Below are positions 19,518 to 29,870 of a stretch of 50,000 nucleotides of DNA, one piece after another (position 1 is the first letter of the stretch; each line of letters starts with the position of its first letter). Below the pieces are notes generated by a model. That model worked only from the letters and a program-made list of their open reading frames with translations. It was not told the origin of the DNA and did no database searches. The DNA is from Symsagittifera roscoffensis (taxonomy: Eukaryota > Xenacoelomorpha > Acoela > Convolutidae): positions 1-50,000 of the forward strand of contig NW_026970601.1 in the NCBI RefSeq assembly GCF_963678635.1. Reading direction: 5' to 3'. A program made the translations under genes and the position numbers.

Positions 19518-22500
19518 AGAAAGTCCAGATGATGATGAAATCTTTCCTTTTATAGTAGATGCAACCACTGATAGAGGACAGCATATATTTTGCAAAAATT
19601 TACTATTAAATTTATTTGAACCCGGAATCAGTCCATGTAAAACAGAGTTCCCAGATGTAAAAATCAAAAGACAAATCATAGACCACTACTTAAAAGATAT
19701 ATGCAACATAACACAACAGTATGGAATCTACTCCATAGAATTCACCTCACCAAACCATAATAATAGAAAATATACAATTCAAACAGACGATCTTGATTTA
19801 GAATTTTCAAAAGTTTTTTCAGAATATATAAAAAGCATCCAATATCATAACTCACAAAGAGCAAACTCCATATTCACCAATGAAGTTTTCGCAATAATAT
19901 ATAGTTATATTTCGATATTAGAAAACGAAATCCCAATAACAAATGTCTCACCGACAGAAACATCTAAACATTTAAGAGTACGACATGAAATCACACTACT
20001 CTCTAGTTATTTGAACATCATTAAAGAAAATTTCACGAAAGACGACGTTTCACAACATACAAAACACGATCTACAAAAAATTTTGGCATGGTTCATAATA
20101 GATTATTTCACACACAATATTGATTTAATTGCACAAGCAAGAAAAACTTTTAGACCCCAAAACTCGAACGATGATACCGCTATCACAGAACAATCAGATT
20201 ATGTTTGGGACCCCGAATGGTCTCATCCCGCATTTATAAGCTTCCCACAATCAATCTCAAGTCAAGCAATAAGTACGATATCTTACATAAGAGATTATGT
20301 AAAAGTAATACCATTAACCATTGATGCAACACCATTAAACTATAATACATTTTTGCCCGATACACAAAATAATAGTTTAAACTCTACAGTCATACACAAT
20401 GAAAACCTCAATGGAACTAGGAATCTTACTCAACAAGATATCCAAACACCATCACACTTCATAAATGAAGAAATTGTACATACAACAACTACACAACAAA
20501 GTATTTCACCAATACGCCCAAATTTAACAACACCAAGAAATACAAATCCTTCACAAACACAGGTAACCTTACAATCAACCGTTAAACCTTCGGTTGCCCC
20601 TAAATATTCACATATGGATTACCAAACATACAGACCCATGACAATACCATCAAAAACACGCAAAACATTCACTAGAAACAACTTTGCAGACCATAATTAT
20701 AATTATACACATCCATCAAAAACATATAACCAACCACAAAGAAATTTTAACCAATATACAAAATCTCGAAATTGGGATAACCCAATGACCCAACCTAATT
20801 CAATAAATTTCCAAACAAATCCTCCACAGGATCACAGTGAAAATTACCCATTTTTTCAACAAAATATAAATAAAAAACAGACATCTTATCAAATGGATTA
20901 TTTATCCTCAGATGATAATTTCTTACAACCAGATATATTTGCACCAAATCCTCAAGAATATCGTAGACAAGGAATACAGAGAACACGTACAAATCATAGA
21001 AATTTTTCTCCACAACCAATAGATGCACAACATCAACAACCAATTCAACAACAAAATCTAATTAATACACAATCTTTTCAACCAATTCAACAACAAAATC
21101 CAATGACTGCACACTCGTATCAACCATCACAAATGCAAAATGAAATACCACTCCCATATTATCTCCAACAACATGAAATAACAAGAAACCAACTTTCAAA
21201 TTTTTCTCAAATGCCAAATGCAGCAGAATCATTACAAATGACAATGAATCCATACCTTATGGGTGGATCATCAATAACATCAAACAAACCTTTAATGGTT
21301 TTCACAGGAACAGACCCTGAATACTCTGTAGAAGATTATTTAAATGCAGTAACAGCAAACCTGATTTTAAATATTGGACCTGAACCAATTAATACGCCAC
21401 TACATCAAAACTGGATACATCGACGCACAGCGTTAATACAAACAACCTTAGATGGCGCAGCCCAAAAATGGTTTTCAGTACTACCTCTAGAAATAAAATC
21501 AAACTGGAAAAGGTTTACACAGGAATTTTCAAAAATGTTTGACTCCGAAAGAAACAAACAACAACAAAGAGTTCTATGTAATGAAATTCGCAGATTACCA
21601 AACGAAACCATCAAGCAAATAGCAGTACGAATCGAAACACTAGTTCGAAAAGCATATTCATTAAATACACACGACTATAAAAACACAAAGATGACAGAAA
21701 TCTTAATGATGACCTTAACACCACAATTAAGGAAAATAGCAATAAAAAAGAGAGCATCCCATCCTTCTTCAATTCGAGAACCCGATTTAGATTTTCGAAA
21801 ACTAGTAGACAAATTAGAACAAGCAGAAATCACGATGAAACTAGAAGAAACGGAAAATCTGAAATTACAATACGTTAACAGAATTGAAACGACTCCCACT
21901 AATATTAATAATATACAGGAATCAGAGACAGACCTCGTTGAAAAAATCACTGAAATACTCAATATTTACGAAAAGAACCCAAACTTTAAAGGCAAACCAT
22001 CTTTCAAAAAATGGTGTAATTATTGCCGACGATACGGACATAGTATTTCCGAATGTAGACAAAAACAGCAAGACAATCAAAATAAACCTCAAAAATATAA
22101 AGAACCAAATAAATCATTCTATCAATACATGAAAAAAGATCAAAATCTACCGAACAAAACAGTCTACAGCAACAACAGTTCAGGAAAACCACTCCCGAAC
22201 AATACAAATTATACAAGAAATCAATCACCATATAACTCAAGTTATAGAGGAAGATCACCAGAACGAAGAAACACGAACAATTCATCACAAAATCACTACA
22301 ATAGACCAAATAGTCGAAATAACTACTCTAGATCAAATTCAAATACACAACGATTTGTTTCTAGATCTAATTCCCAATCAAGAAATAACTACTATCCAAA
22401 CAACCAATCACGAAATTCATCATACAATAGGAATAGAAACTACTCCTATAATCGAAATAGAAGTTATTCAAACAACCGAAACCAGAATTACCCGAACAAT

Positions 22501-23184
22501 CAATCAAGGAATAACTCATATAATAGATCGAACTATAACAGACCAAACAATAATTACCAAAACAGATCGCGAAATAATTCACAAAATCGACACTCAAGTT
22601 ATAATAATCGTTATAGAAATTATTCCCAATCACCACACCGGAATAATAATAACTATAATAATTCTAATAATCGCCACAGAAGTAGTACACCTAAACATCA
22701 AAGACAAATCAATCAAGTACAATCTAATCCAGAAACAACATCAGACCCTCCAGGTATTGATGACACAGTAACTGATACGTTACAACTCAATCAAATAAAC
22801 TGTACATCATCAGATTCAGAAAGTGATACTGAAAACACTCTTTCTATCAATATGATAAAAGTCGAAAATGACTATGAATCTGTCATATATGAACAACCCT
22901 TTTCATCACACATATATGAAAATCAATCAGAATTTCTTCAAAATTATTACACTACACCCATAAATTCCACACCAACGACGCAAGAAACAAATGAGATTAA
23001 CACTACAAATCAAACCAATAAAAATATCAAAACAAAATGCTTGAATACAAACCACATTTATCAAAATATACAAAAAGAACAACCCAAAGAAAAAATTTGG
23101 ACAATACCATTTCTCTTAGAAAGCCCAAGAAATAAAGAATTTCAACCACCAGACCTTGAAATAGATTTTTTAATTGATTCATGA
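19492..23184 (+). CDS. gag: Gag polyprotein, unusually long (1,230 aa)
   Basis: Residues 1-230 are helical-looking and charged. Residues ~240-590 are a long Gln/Asn/Pro/Thr-rich low-complexity region. Residues ~590-790 are the capsid-like retrotransposon Gag domain (PLMVFTGTDPEYSVEDYLNA, LDGAAQKWFSVLP, W-x-x-F-x-x-x-F pattern). A CCHC zinc knuckle (CNYCRRYGHSISEC) lies at 842-855. Residues ~890-1075 are Arg/Asn/Ser/Tyr-rich and RNA-binding-like. An acidic stretch follows, and the ORF ends in DFLIDS, the start of the protease active site. Gag and pol are in the same frame, separated only by TGA. The start is in an ATG overlapping ORF1; a donor-like CAG/GTGAAG lies 22 bases in (19511-19519). 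Confidence 0.93.
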   Translation: MSSTHTPGEESPDDDEIFPFIVDATTDRGQHIFCKNLLLNLFEPGISPCKTEFPDVKIKRQIIDHYLKDICNITQQYGIYSIEFTSPNHNNRKYTIQTDDLDLEFSKVFSEYIKSIQYHNSQRANSIFTNEVFAIIYSYISILENEIPITNVSPTETSKHLRVRHEITLLSSYLNIIKENFTKDDVSQHTKHDLQKILAWFIIDYFTHNIDLIAQARKTFRPQNSNDDTAITEQSDYVWDPEWSHPAFISFPQSISSQAISTISYIRDYVKVIPLTIDATPLNYNTFLPDTQNNSLNSTVIHNENLNGTRNLTQQDIQTPSHFINEEIVHTTTTQQSISPIRPNLTTPRNTNPSQTQVTLQSTVKPSVAPKYSHMDYQTYRPMTIPSKTRKTFTRNNFADHNYNYTHPSKTYNQPQRNFNQYTKSRNWDNPMTQPNSINFQTNPPQDHSENYPFFQQNINKKQTSYQMDYLSSDDNFLQPDIFAPNPQEYRRQGIQRTRTNHRNFSPQPIDAQHQQPIQQQNLINTQSFQPIQQQNPMTAHSYQPSQMQNEIPLPYYLQQHEITRNQLSNFSQMPNAAESLQMTMNPYLMGGSSITSNKPLMVFTGTDPEYSVEDYLNAVTANLILNIGPEPINTPLHQNWIHRRTALIQTTLDGAAQKWFSVLPLEIKSNWKRFTQEFSKMFDSERNKQQQRVLCNEIRRLPNETIKQIAVRIETLVRKAYSLNTHDYKNTKMTEILMMTLTPQLRKIAIKKRASHPSSIREPDLDFRKLVDKLEQAEITMKLEETENLKLQYVNRIETTPTNINNIQESETDLVEKITEILNIYEKNPNFKGKPSFKKWCNYCRRYGHSISECRQKQQDNQNKPQKYKEPNKSFYQYMKKDQNLPNKTVYSNNSSGKPLPNNTNYTRNQSPYNSSYRGRSPERRNTNNSSQNHYNRPNSRNNYSRSNSNTQRFVSRSNSQSRNNYYPNNQSRNSSYNRNRNYSYNRNRSYSNNRNQNYPNNQSRNNSYNRSNYNRPNNNYQNRSRNNSQNRHSSYNNRYRNYSQSPHRNNNNYNNSNNRHRSSTPKHQRQINQVQSNPETTSDPPGIDDTVTDTLQLNQINCTSSDSESDTENTLSINMIKVENDYESVIYEQPFSSHIYENQSEFLQNYYTTPINSTPTTQETNEINTTNQTNKNIKTKCLNTNHIYQNIQKEQPKEKIWTIPFLLESPRNKEFQPPDLEIDFLIDS
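23182..23184 (+). other. In-frame TGA between gag and pol, at the protease catalytic glycine
   Basis: The frame reads Asp (23176), Ser (23179), TGA (23182), Ala, Glu, Ser. In retroviral and retrotransposon proteases the motif is D-(S/T)-G-A, and the Gly is essentially invariant (established knowledge). A single base (G to T) separates GGA from TGA. Either this copy carries a fresh nonsense mutation, or the family uses stop-codon readthrough at this codon. Confidence 0.9.
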
Positions 23185-26100
23185 GCAGAATCAAACATAA
23201 TAAACATCCCCACATGGAATGAAATAAAAACTTTACACCCAAAGCTAACACCTCTTGAAACCTCCAGTAAGTTAGCAACAGCACAAGGATCAACATTGAT
23301 AAACTACAGAAAAATCCAATTATTTCTCCTCCCCACCAGAACAATGGAGCAAAGCAAAATTTTAAATAAGCCATTTAAACAAATATTCCATATCACTGAC
23401 ATTAAATATAATATCATTGGAATACCATTTATTTCGAAGTATATACCAACAATTAACATACTAAATAGTAAAATATTAATCAAAGATAAATATACAAAAA
23501 CAAAAGAAACATCCTTAACATTTTTTCAAAGATTAAATAAACAACCACCATTCTTTTCAAAATTCTACCCGATATTTAACCAACAAAGAAAACACCTAAA
23601 ACCACTATCAGGAAATATCTATAATTTTTCAATCAAACAAGTTCACCAATATGATAAAGAACAAAACAAACAAAAATTTTATATGTCAGAATTTGAATTC
23701 AAACCTATTCACAAATTTTTCAAAATCACAATCTCATCCATAAAATATTTGAAAAATTCGAATTCCGATATCATTTCCTTACATGTCTATAACAACACAC
23801 CTTACCAAGTAACATTACCTTTAGGACTTTTAGGATATTGTGAAACCAATGCTACAATATCACCAATACACGAAAAAGCCTATCGCGTAAATAATATACT
23901 CCAATTACTAGATATTTGCCAATCTACAATTCTTAATGAAGAATTATCTATAAATAATATAATAAGTAACGAAAACAGAAATACGGATTATTTCACAAAA
24001 ACTCCATATTTCAAACCTACATTCAACATAAGTAACTACACAGAGGACCAACAGAAATTTTTAACAATGTTTAATTTCCAACATTCACAAATAACACAAG
24101 ACGAATTCGAAAAGTTAGCCAAACAGCTAATTGAATATTCATCAGTCTATGCAACATCAAAATTCGATGTTCGAAAAATCAGTTCATCACTACATCTCCC
24201 GTTAAAACCAGACGCAGTTTTCAAAAAACAGAGAGCAAGTAAAGTACCAATTCACTTACATGATAAAGTGAACAGATTACTCGATATTTTAGAACAATAC
24301 AACATTATATCACCAGTTAATAAAGAAGAACAACCAAAAGGGAACACATTTATCAACCCCGTTATCATTCTAGCTAAAGGAGAATCATTAAAAATCGTTC
24401 TCGATGCTAGATACCTCAATTCACTTATAGATGAATCAAAATGTAATTGGCCCATTGAACCAATACAAGTTATTTTAACAAAAATAAACGGAAAATACTT
24501 TACAACCGCCGATATGAATAGTGCATACAATCAAATGCCACTAGACGAACAATCACGACGTTTAACACAATTTGTTATCGGAAACCAACAATATGAATTC
24601 AACCGCTTATTCTATAGAATATCCATAGGACCAGCAGCATTTTCAGCTTTTATGAGCAAAATTTTTAGACCACTAATACTCAAGAAAAACGCAATCACCT
24701 ATTTAGACGATGTTTTTATGCAATCACAGACAAAAGAGGAAATGTTCAATGTTTTAGAACAATATCACCAAATACTTCAGAACGAAAATCTGAAGGCCGC
24801 CCCCGATAAATCACACTTCTTTTTGACAAGAGTTAAATTCTTAGGACATAATATAGAAAGAAAAACAATCACTCCATTGAAATCACGTATAGACGCTATT
24901 CAAAAACTCCAACCACCAACAAATAAAAAGAAAATCCAAGAATTCCTTGGAATGTTAAACTTTTTAAGCAAATATGTTTATAAAATGCAATTATATCTAC
25001 GACCATTCTATAATATACTTAGACAACAAAATAATTTTGAATGGAATACAGAACATCAAGCACGATTTGAAGAAATTAAAAAACTTCTAACTGAACAAAT
25101 TTCAAACACAATTCCAGATTCAAATCAACCATTTTATGCAATGTGCGATGCTTCGAACTTTGGCATCGGCGCAGCATTATTACAATCACATAATGGTACA
25201 AATAAAATGAACCTCATATCAGCAAATTCTCGATTATTCACTCAAGCAGAGCTACGACTCTCAACTCTAATGAGAGAATGTACAGCCAAAATATATACAC
25301 TAACAGAATATGAATTTCTGATACTTGGATCAAAACATCCCACAGTTCTATTCACAGACCATAAACCAATCATCTTTCTTTTTACACAAAAGTCTAATCC
25401 AAACCACCGAGTTTATAGATTTCAACTAATTTTAATGAAATTCCCAAACTTACATATAGTTTGGACTGCAGGAAAAAATCTTGCATTACCAGACACCTTA
25501 AGTCGAAATACACCACCTGAATTACTTACACGAAAAACAACAGTTGAAATACCCAAAAACATAAAATTCTACCTTGCAGAAAACGAAACATCACCCCGAT
25601 TGGAATGCAAATATGCAGTAAAAACTGATATTGAACAATCACAAATAAATAATTTACAACATTTCCCACTTTATTTAGATTGTCAAAATAATCATTATGA
25701 AGTTGATCTACTTGGAACATCAACTTTCAAACCAATCCCATATTCTCAATGGATAAAAAATAACACCCAACAAAAACGAACAAAACAACACCCGCCTAAA
25801 AAAGACCATTTTCCACTAATTGAAAAAGAAGATTTAACTGATAAAATAAATTTATCAGGACCACAAACAAATGATTCAAAATACACAATAAATCAAGTTT
25901 TTGACCTTCACGACCCACTTGATACAATACCCTTATCTAAATTCGAAATTGAAAACATTTTTCTCCCTCCAACAGAAACGATTACAATTTCAACACTGAA
26001 ACAATATCAAAATCTTGACCCGATAATTAGACAACTAAAATCATGGCACAAATATAAATTTAAACCTGTCAAGGCAGATTCAACCATTCTAGGAAACAAA

Positions 26101-27714
26101 ACACTCCTCCGATACTTTCGCAAATTTAACAACACAACAATTAACGAAAATACAGACCTTTTAGAGTATAACCTGAATGAATCTACAGTTCCCTGTCTCC
26201 CTTTAAGTATGATTCTTATAGCTTTTAATATTTCACATACACAAAATATTAAAGGACACTCTGGATCAGAAAAAACATATTCAAATTTTATACAAAATTT
26301 TTACTTCCCAAATGCACCAATTTGGATAAAAGTACTATGCAATGACTGTATAGTATGTCAACTAAATAAACCTTACCCAAATCAAAAACAAATAGCACAA
26401 AAACAAGATTTTAAAGGACAAAGCTTGTACTTTAACCATCGTATCTCATTCGATACCAAAGGACCAATTTCACCCTCATCCGAAGGAAACTCCTACATTA
26501 TGGTAATTGTTGACGCATTTACACATTATGTAGCACTTAACCCAGTACCACATTGTAACGCTTATTACGCTTACACAACACTCTATGAACACTGGATAGC
26601 AAAATTCGGACTACCAGAAATTTTAGTTACAGACAACGGTACAGAATTCATAAATAATGAAATTATCACACTATGTCATTTATATAACATTAAACACAAA
26701 CCACGTACATCTCATGCACCTTGGACAAACGGCTTAGTCGAAGGTATGAACCGTTCATTACAAGAATATCTTAGATGTATCATCAACGGAAATGATACAA
26801 AATATACCGAAAGGTCAGCAGATGTAAAATTATTTCCCTTAGCGTATAATTCACAAATTACGACAACTTTAGGAATGTCACCATACGAAATGGTTTTTAA
26901 CCAAAAGCCACGCAAACCAATAATGTTTACAGCAAATTCTCATAAAAACGCACAAGGTTATTGTCAACCAAATAAAGACTCAATTTGTTATAACCTACCT
27001 TTACATACACACGATGAAGATCATTTTCATCACCCACAAATTCTTAAACTAGCCTCCGGTACACACACCGAATGGATTCTAAATAGAGATAAAAAACACA
27101 ATGAAACTTATCAAAAAATAACAAAAAAGTTATTACAAAGACAAAACATTAATGAACAAATCAATTCACGTTTTACACCAGCCTCCGAATTAAAAATTGG
27201 AACATTTGTTTTAATACCTAATTTTAATACTCAAAAAGGAATTTCTAAAAAATTACAACCCCTTCGAAAAGGACCATACCAAATAATTGCAAAACCCACT
27301 GATGTCACATATAAAATTACCGACTCAAACAAAAAAGAAATCGTTCAACATCGAAACAACCTATTACCTTATTACCCAAAAGAATACGCACTCCGCGAAT
27401 TAACTCAATTATATTCTTTCACAGGATTAAAAATCATTCAAAATGAACCACATCTGACAGACACAGAACAAAATGATAACCCCACCGAAAATCAAAACAC
27501 AAAACCAACCGCCACCAAAAACAGTACACAAAACCATAAAGAATCCCCAAAACAAAGAAAAAATAGAAAAATGACCGAAAAAATAATACCCCAAGAACAA
27601 ATCGACAAATCAGAAAATCGAAAAACAACAAGACTCCGAAATCAACCACGTAAAAACTATAAAATATTCATCCCCCAATCTAAAATTTTAAAGAAAGTGG
27701 AATTTCAAAAGTAA
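23185..27714 (+). CDS. pol: Pol polyprotein: protease, RT, RNase H, integrase
   Basis: It is open from the codon after TGA and has no start of its own. Protease: AESNI just after the stop, and NIIGIPF near 23407 (flap/IIG region). RT: LDARYLNSL, TTADMNSAYNQMPL, catalytic YLDD at 24700-24711. RNase H: catalytic Asp 25147 (CDAS), Glu 25276 (RECTA), Asp 25357 (TDHKP). Integrase: HH-CC finger (SHTQNIKGHSG, NDCIVCQL), then Asp 26452, Asp 26632 (TDNGTEF), Glu 26740 (LVEGMNR); the last two have 35 residues between them, a perfect DD35E. A GPY module (RKGPYQIIAK, GPY at 27271) and a basic tail follow. All catalytic residues after the protease are intact. Confidence 0.95.
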   Translation, partial: AESNIINIPTWNEIKTLHPKLTPLETSSKLATAQGSTLINYRKIQLFLLPTRTMEQSKILNKPFKQIFHITDIKYNIIGIPFISKYIPTINILNSKILIKDKYTKTKETSLTFFQRLNKQPPFFSKFYPIFNQQRKHLKPLSGNIYNFSIKQVHQYDKEQNKQKFYMSEFEFKPIHKFFKITISSIKYLKNSNSDIISLHVYNNTPYQVTLPLGLLGYCETNATISPIHEKAYRVNNILQLLDICQSTILNEELSINNIISNENRNTDYFTKTPYFKPTFNISNYTEDQQKFLTMFNFQHSQITQDEFEKLAKQLIEYSSVYATSKFDVRKISSSLHLPLKPDAVFKKQRASKVPIHLHDKVNRLLDILEQYNIISPVNKEEQPKGNTFINPVIILAKGESLKIVLDARYLNSLIDESKCNWPIEPIQVILTKINGKYFTTADMNSAYNQMPLDEQSRRLTQFVIGNQQYEFNRLFYRISIGPAAFSAFMSKIFRPLILKKNAITYLDDVFMQSQTKEEMFNVLEQYHQILQNENLKAAPDKSHFFLTRVKFLGHNIERKTITPLKSRIDAIQKLQPPTNKKKIQEFLGMLNFLSKYVYKMQLYLRPFYNILRQQNNFEWNTEHQARFEEIKKLLTEQISNTIPDSNQPFYAMCDASNFGIGAALLQSHNGTNKMNLISANSRLFTQAELRLSTLMRECTAKIYTLTEYEFLILGSKHPTVLFTDHKPIIFLFTQKSNPNHRVYRFQLILMKFPNLHIVWTAGKNLALPDTLSRNTPPELLTRKTTVEIPKNIKFYLAENETSPRLECKYAVKTDIEQSQINNLQHFPLYLDCQNNHYEVDLLGTSTFKPIPYSQWIKNNTQQKRTKQHPPKKDHFPLIEKEDLTDKINLSGPQTNDSKYTINQVFDLHDPLDTIPLSKFEIENIFLPPTETITISTLKQYQNLDPIIRQLKSWHKYKFKPVKADSTILGNKTLLRYFRKFNNTTINENTDLLEYNLNESTVPCLPLSMILIAFNISHTQNIKGHSGSEKTYSNFIQNFYFPNAPIWIKVLCNDCIVCQLNKPYPNQKQIAQKQDFKGQSLYFNHRISFDTKGPISPSSEGNSYIMVIVDAFTHYVALNPVPHCNAYYAYTTLYEHWIAKFGLPEILVTDNGTEFINNEIITLCHLYNIKHKPRTSHAPWTNGLVEGMNRSLQEYLRCIINGNDTKYTERSADVKLFPLAYNSQITTTLGMSPYEMVFNQKPRKPIMFTANSHKNAQGYCQPNKDSICYNLPLHTHDEDHFHHPQILKLASGTHTEWILNRDKKHNETYQKITKKLLQRQNINEQINSRFTPASELKIGTFVLIPNFNTQKGISKKLQPLRKGPYQIIAKPTDVTYKITDSNKKEIVQHRNNLLPYYPKEYALRELTQLYSFTGLKIIQNEPHLTDTEQNDNPTENQNTKPTATKNSTQNHKESPKQRKNRKMTEKIIPQEQIDKSENRKTTRLRNQPRKNYKIFIPQSKILKKVEFQK

Positions 27715-28312
27715 TTTTAACATTATACTTCACTATCTTGAAACCTTCGAAACATTTTTCATTTACATTTTTCAAAATAACATGCTGACAAGTACGTAAT
27801 AATTCTAGTTCAAAATAGACCAATAGGATTCATCCAATCCGTCACTTTCTCTAACTCAAACTAAGACCAATTAGACGAATCATATAGAACTCCAGGCACA
27901 TCTATAACTATAACTTTACGACCTCCAGGTCAAAAATAAGCAAACCACTCCAACTTGACAACTAAAATAAATATCACCATAATACCGTACCCCTCCCTTA
28001 TCTAATAACCCAAAGATCAACAATATTTCCCCAACTCAGACCACGAATACCCCCAAAGCAAATTTGTTAACTTAGCCTAAAGTAACAAAATGAACATTTT
28101 AATTAGCCTAAAGTATAAAAATCTCACCATACCCCGGATCATTTGACAAACAAAAATAAAGAAAAAGACGACCTCCCAATCACCATGAAAATTGCCCCCA
28201 ACAATTTTTTACAAAACTCAACCCACTTGTCAAAAAACTAATAAATAATCCGACCACACTAGAAAATCGCCTCGAAAAGCAAAAAATATTCGACCAGGAG
28301 ATCATTTCTTAA
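27715..28312 (+). other. Non-coding gap after pol
   Basis: C/A-rich with many stops in all plus frames. A short direct repeat TTAGCCTAAAGTA recurs at 28072 and 28103. The TATA-like box at 28114 lies here, ahead of the downstream ORFs. Confidence 0.5.
28114..28123 (+). promoter_or_regulatory. TATA-like box, candidate internal promoter
   Basis: TATAAAAATC lies in an otherwise C/A-rich gap, 200 bases before the first of the downstream ORFs. Internal promoters that make env RNA are known in some env-bearing gypsy elements of the tunicate Oikopleura (established knowledge), so the idea has precedent. The box alone is weak evidence. Confidence 0.3.
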
Positions 28313-28543
28313 ATGCTCTTCTCTCAATCAGTTACTCAAATACTCATAAATTTTAAACATTTTTTTACAATACTTGAAACCTTTATAATATTTCTTTTTG
28401 ATATACTTGAATCTTTTCTAATAATCCTAATCATTTTTTGTAACATTTTTTTAATTTTCTACACTATACTCGAACTATTCCTCCAACTTTCCAAAACACT
28501 TGATTATATCCACAGGTACGATTTATACAACTTGTCTAAATGA
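28313..28543 (+). CDS. Small hydrophobic ORF, 76 aa
   Basis: The product is dominated by Phe, Leu and Ile, with one or two membrane-spanning stretches and a threefold ILE(T/S/L)F pattern (HFFTILETFIIFLF, DILESFLIILII, TILELFLQLS). Base use is T-rich, unlike the A-rich gag, pol and env. Its TGA overlaps the next ATG as ATGA (28540-28543). It could be a viroporin-like protein or a chance ORF in T-rich DNA. Confidence 0.35.
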   Translation: MLFSQSVTQILINFKHFFTILETFIIFLFDILESFLIILIIFCNIFLIFYTILELFLQLSKTLDYIHRYDLYNLSK

Positions 28544-28728
28544 TACGAACAATTTTCAGTAGAACTGATATTTTTTTATTGTTTGTAATTTTCATAACAT
28601 TTTTATCATCCCTCATTTTGACAATATGCAAATGTATAAAGAAAGCAATCATCACATTTGCCCTAGCAACAATTTTTCTAATTATTTTTTTGGAAGAATA
28701 TTATAATAAACATAAACCTTCCCACTAA
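28540..28728 (+). CDS. Small hydrophobic ORF, 62 aa
   Basis: It starts in the ATGA overlap with the preceding ORF. Two hydrophobic segments (FLLFVIFITFLSSLILTI and FALATIFLIIFL) are separated by a basic/Cys turn (CKCIKKA), ending in a polar tail (EEYYNKHKPSH). A hairpin membrane topology is plausible. A splice-acceptor-like ATATCCACAG ends at 28514, and this ATG is the first one after it. Confidence 0.4.
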   Translation: MIRTIFSRTDIFLLFVIFITFLSSLILTICKCIKKAIITFALATIFLIIFLEEYYNKHKPSH

Positions 28729-28733
28729 AGTAA

Positions 28734-29870
28734 CAATTCAAAAATCCATCAAAAATTGCTACCCAACAGTCACAGAATCAGTCTTCACCGACATCATCCC
28801 AAGATAACCCAACACCACCTTCAACTACTCAAAATCCTCAAACATCTACACGAATTTCTTTTCAAGACAATCCATACACTTTTGAAGAACGACATGCTCG
28901 TTTATCAGAACCACTAGAACCAGTTCAACAACAAGCACCTTTAAGCGAACCAACATATAACCTATACCCAACACTACCACAAGAACTAAGTAGAATAAGA
29001 AATCCTAGTCAAAACCAAAATACAGTCGAAATAAATAGACAAATTATACATCCTCGACGAAACAGAAATTTTCAAACTCCCCGAGTTCATTTTGATATAC
29101 CTCAATCCCCATCACAAAACACTCCAGAAAACCCCATTGGTATATTACCAGAAACCCCTACGCTTCTTTCACAACGTAGCACCTCAAGCCTACCATCAGA
29201 TTACTTAGGTTCAACACCAACATCTGAACAAATACGTGAAAATCCCTTTAACCCCCCAAACCAGGCATCACGACTACCATATTGGACAACACATTCATTT
29301 ACACAAGGTGAATTAAATTTAGTCAATAATCCAATAGATATTTCTACGGATACAACAACATCCTCATCACTACCAGAAACATTATCACTACCATCAACAC
29401 CATCAATAAGCCAGATTTCACCACCACCTTTTAACTTAAATTTTCCAAATAATCTCGACGCCAGATATCGAGAACAATCATCAATAAATATTCCTTTAAG
29501 ACTAGATTGGAATACATTTACAGCACCTCCACCATTATTTGGACAACATCAAGAAAGTAACCGCCTTCAGAACTGGGCACTTAATAGATTACAATATCGC
29601 CAAGATATTCACAACGATATCCGTGATCACAATATTCAAATACTCCAACAAAACAGTTTACAATTAAAGTTTGAAATCACAGTTAAGTTAAATAATATTA
29701 CCCAACATCCCTACCCATTAAATCCACCTAACATAACAGCTCAATCACTACCACCACCGTTTATAACTACTGAAGTAATATACAAATACGACAGATATAC
29801 CAAAAACACAATTGGCTACATTACATTTTATAATCCATACTCAGGATTATCATACACATGTATATTCTAA
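28734..29870 (+). CDS. ORF-PS: 378-codon open frame without any ATG
   Basis: It is open from the codon after TAA (28731-28733) to TAA at 29868-29870. It has no in-frame ATG, so a simple ATG scan misses it. Composition is protein-like and matches gag/env codon use. The N-terminal two-thirds is Pro/Ser/Thr/Gln-rich (PLEPVQQQAPLSEPTYNLYP; PSTPSISQISPPPFNLNFP). The C-terminal third is folded-looking (LQNWALNRLQYRQDIHNDIR; YDRYTKNTIGYITFYNPYSG). It overlaps the env start by 13 bases in another frame. It is probably translated from a spliced RNA: a donor at 19513/19514 near the gag start and the AG at 28802-28803 would keep the frame. Family unknown. Confidence 0.6.
   Translation, partial: QFKNPSKIATQQSQNQSSPTSSQDNPTPPSTTQNPQTSTRISFQDNPYTFEERHARLSEPLEPVQQQAPLSEPTYNLYPTLPQELSRIRNPSQNQNTVEINRQIIHPRRNRNFQTPRVHFDIPQSPSQNTPENPIGILPETPTLLSQRSTSSLPSDYLGSTPTSEQIRENPFNPPNQASRLPYWTTHSFTQGELNLVNNPIDISTDTTTSSSLPETLSLPSTPSISQISPPPFNLNFPNNLDARYREQSSINIPLRLDWNTFTAPPPLFGQHQESNRLQNWALNRLQYRQDIHNDIRDHNIQILQQNSLQLKFEITVKLNNITQHPYPLNPPNITAQSLPPPFITTEVIYKYDRYTKNTIGYITFYNPYSGLSYTCIF

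Noticed and set aside
22355-22771. 138-aa Ile/Thr-rich ORF inside gag
   Set aside because: It is a frame shadow of the Arg/Asn/Ser-rich part of gag.
23027-23374. Minus-strand ORF across the gag-pol junction
   Set aside because: Shadow of the A-rich plus-strand coding sequence.
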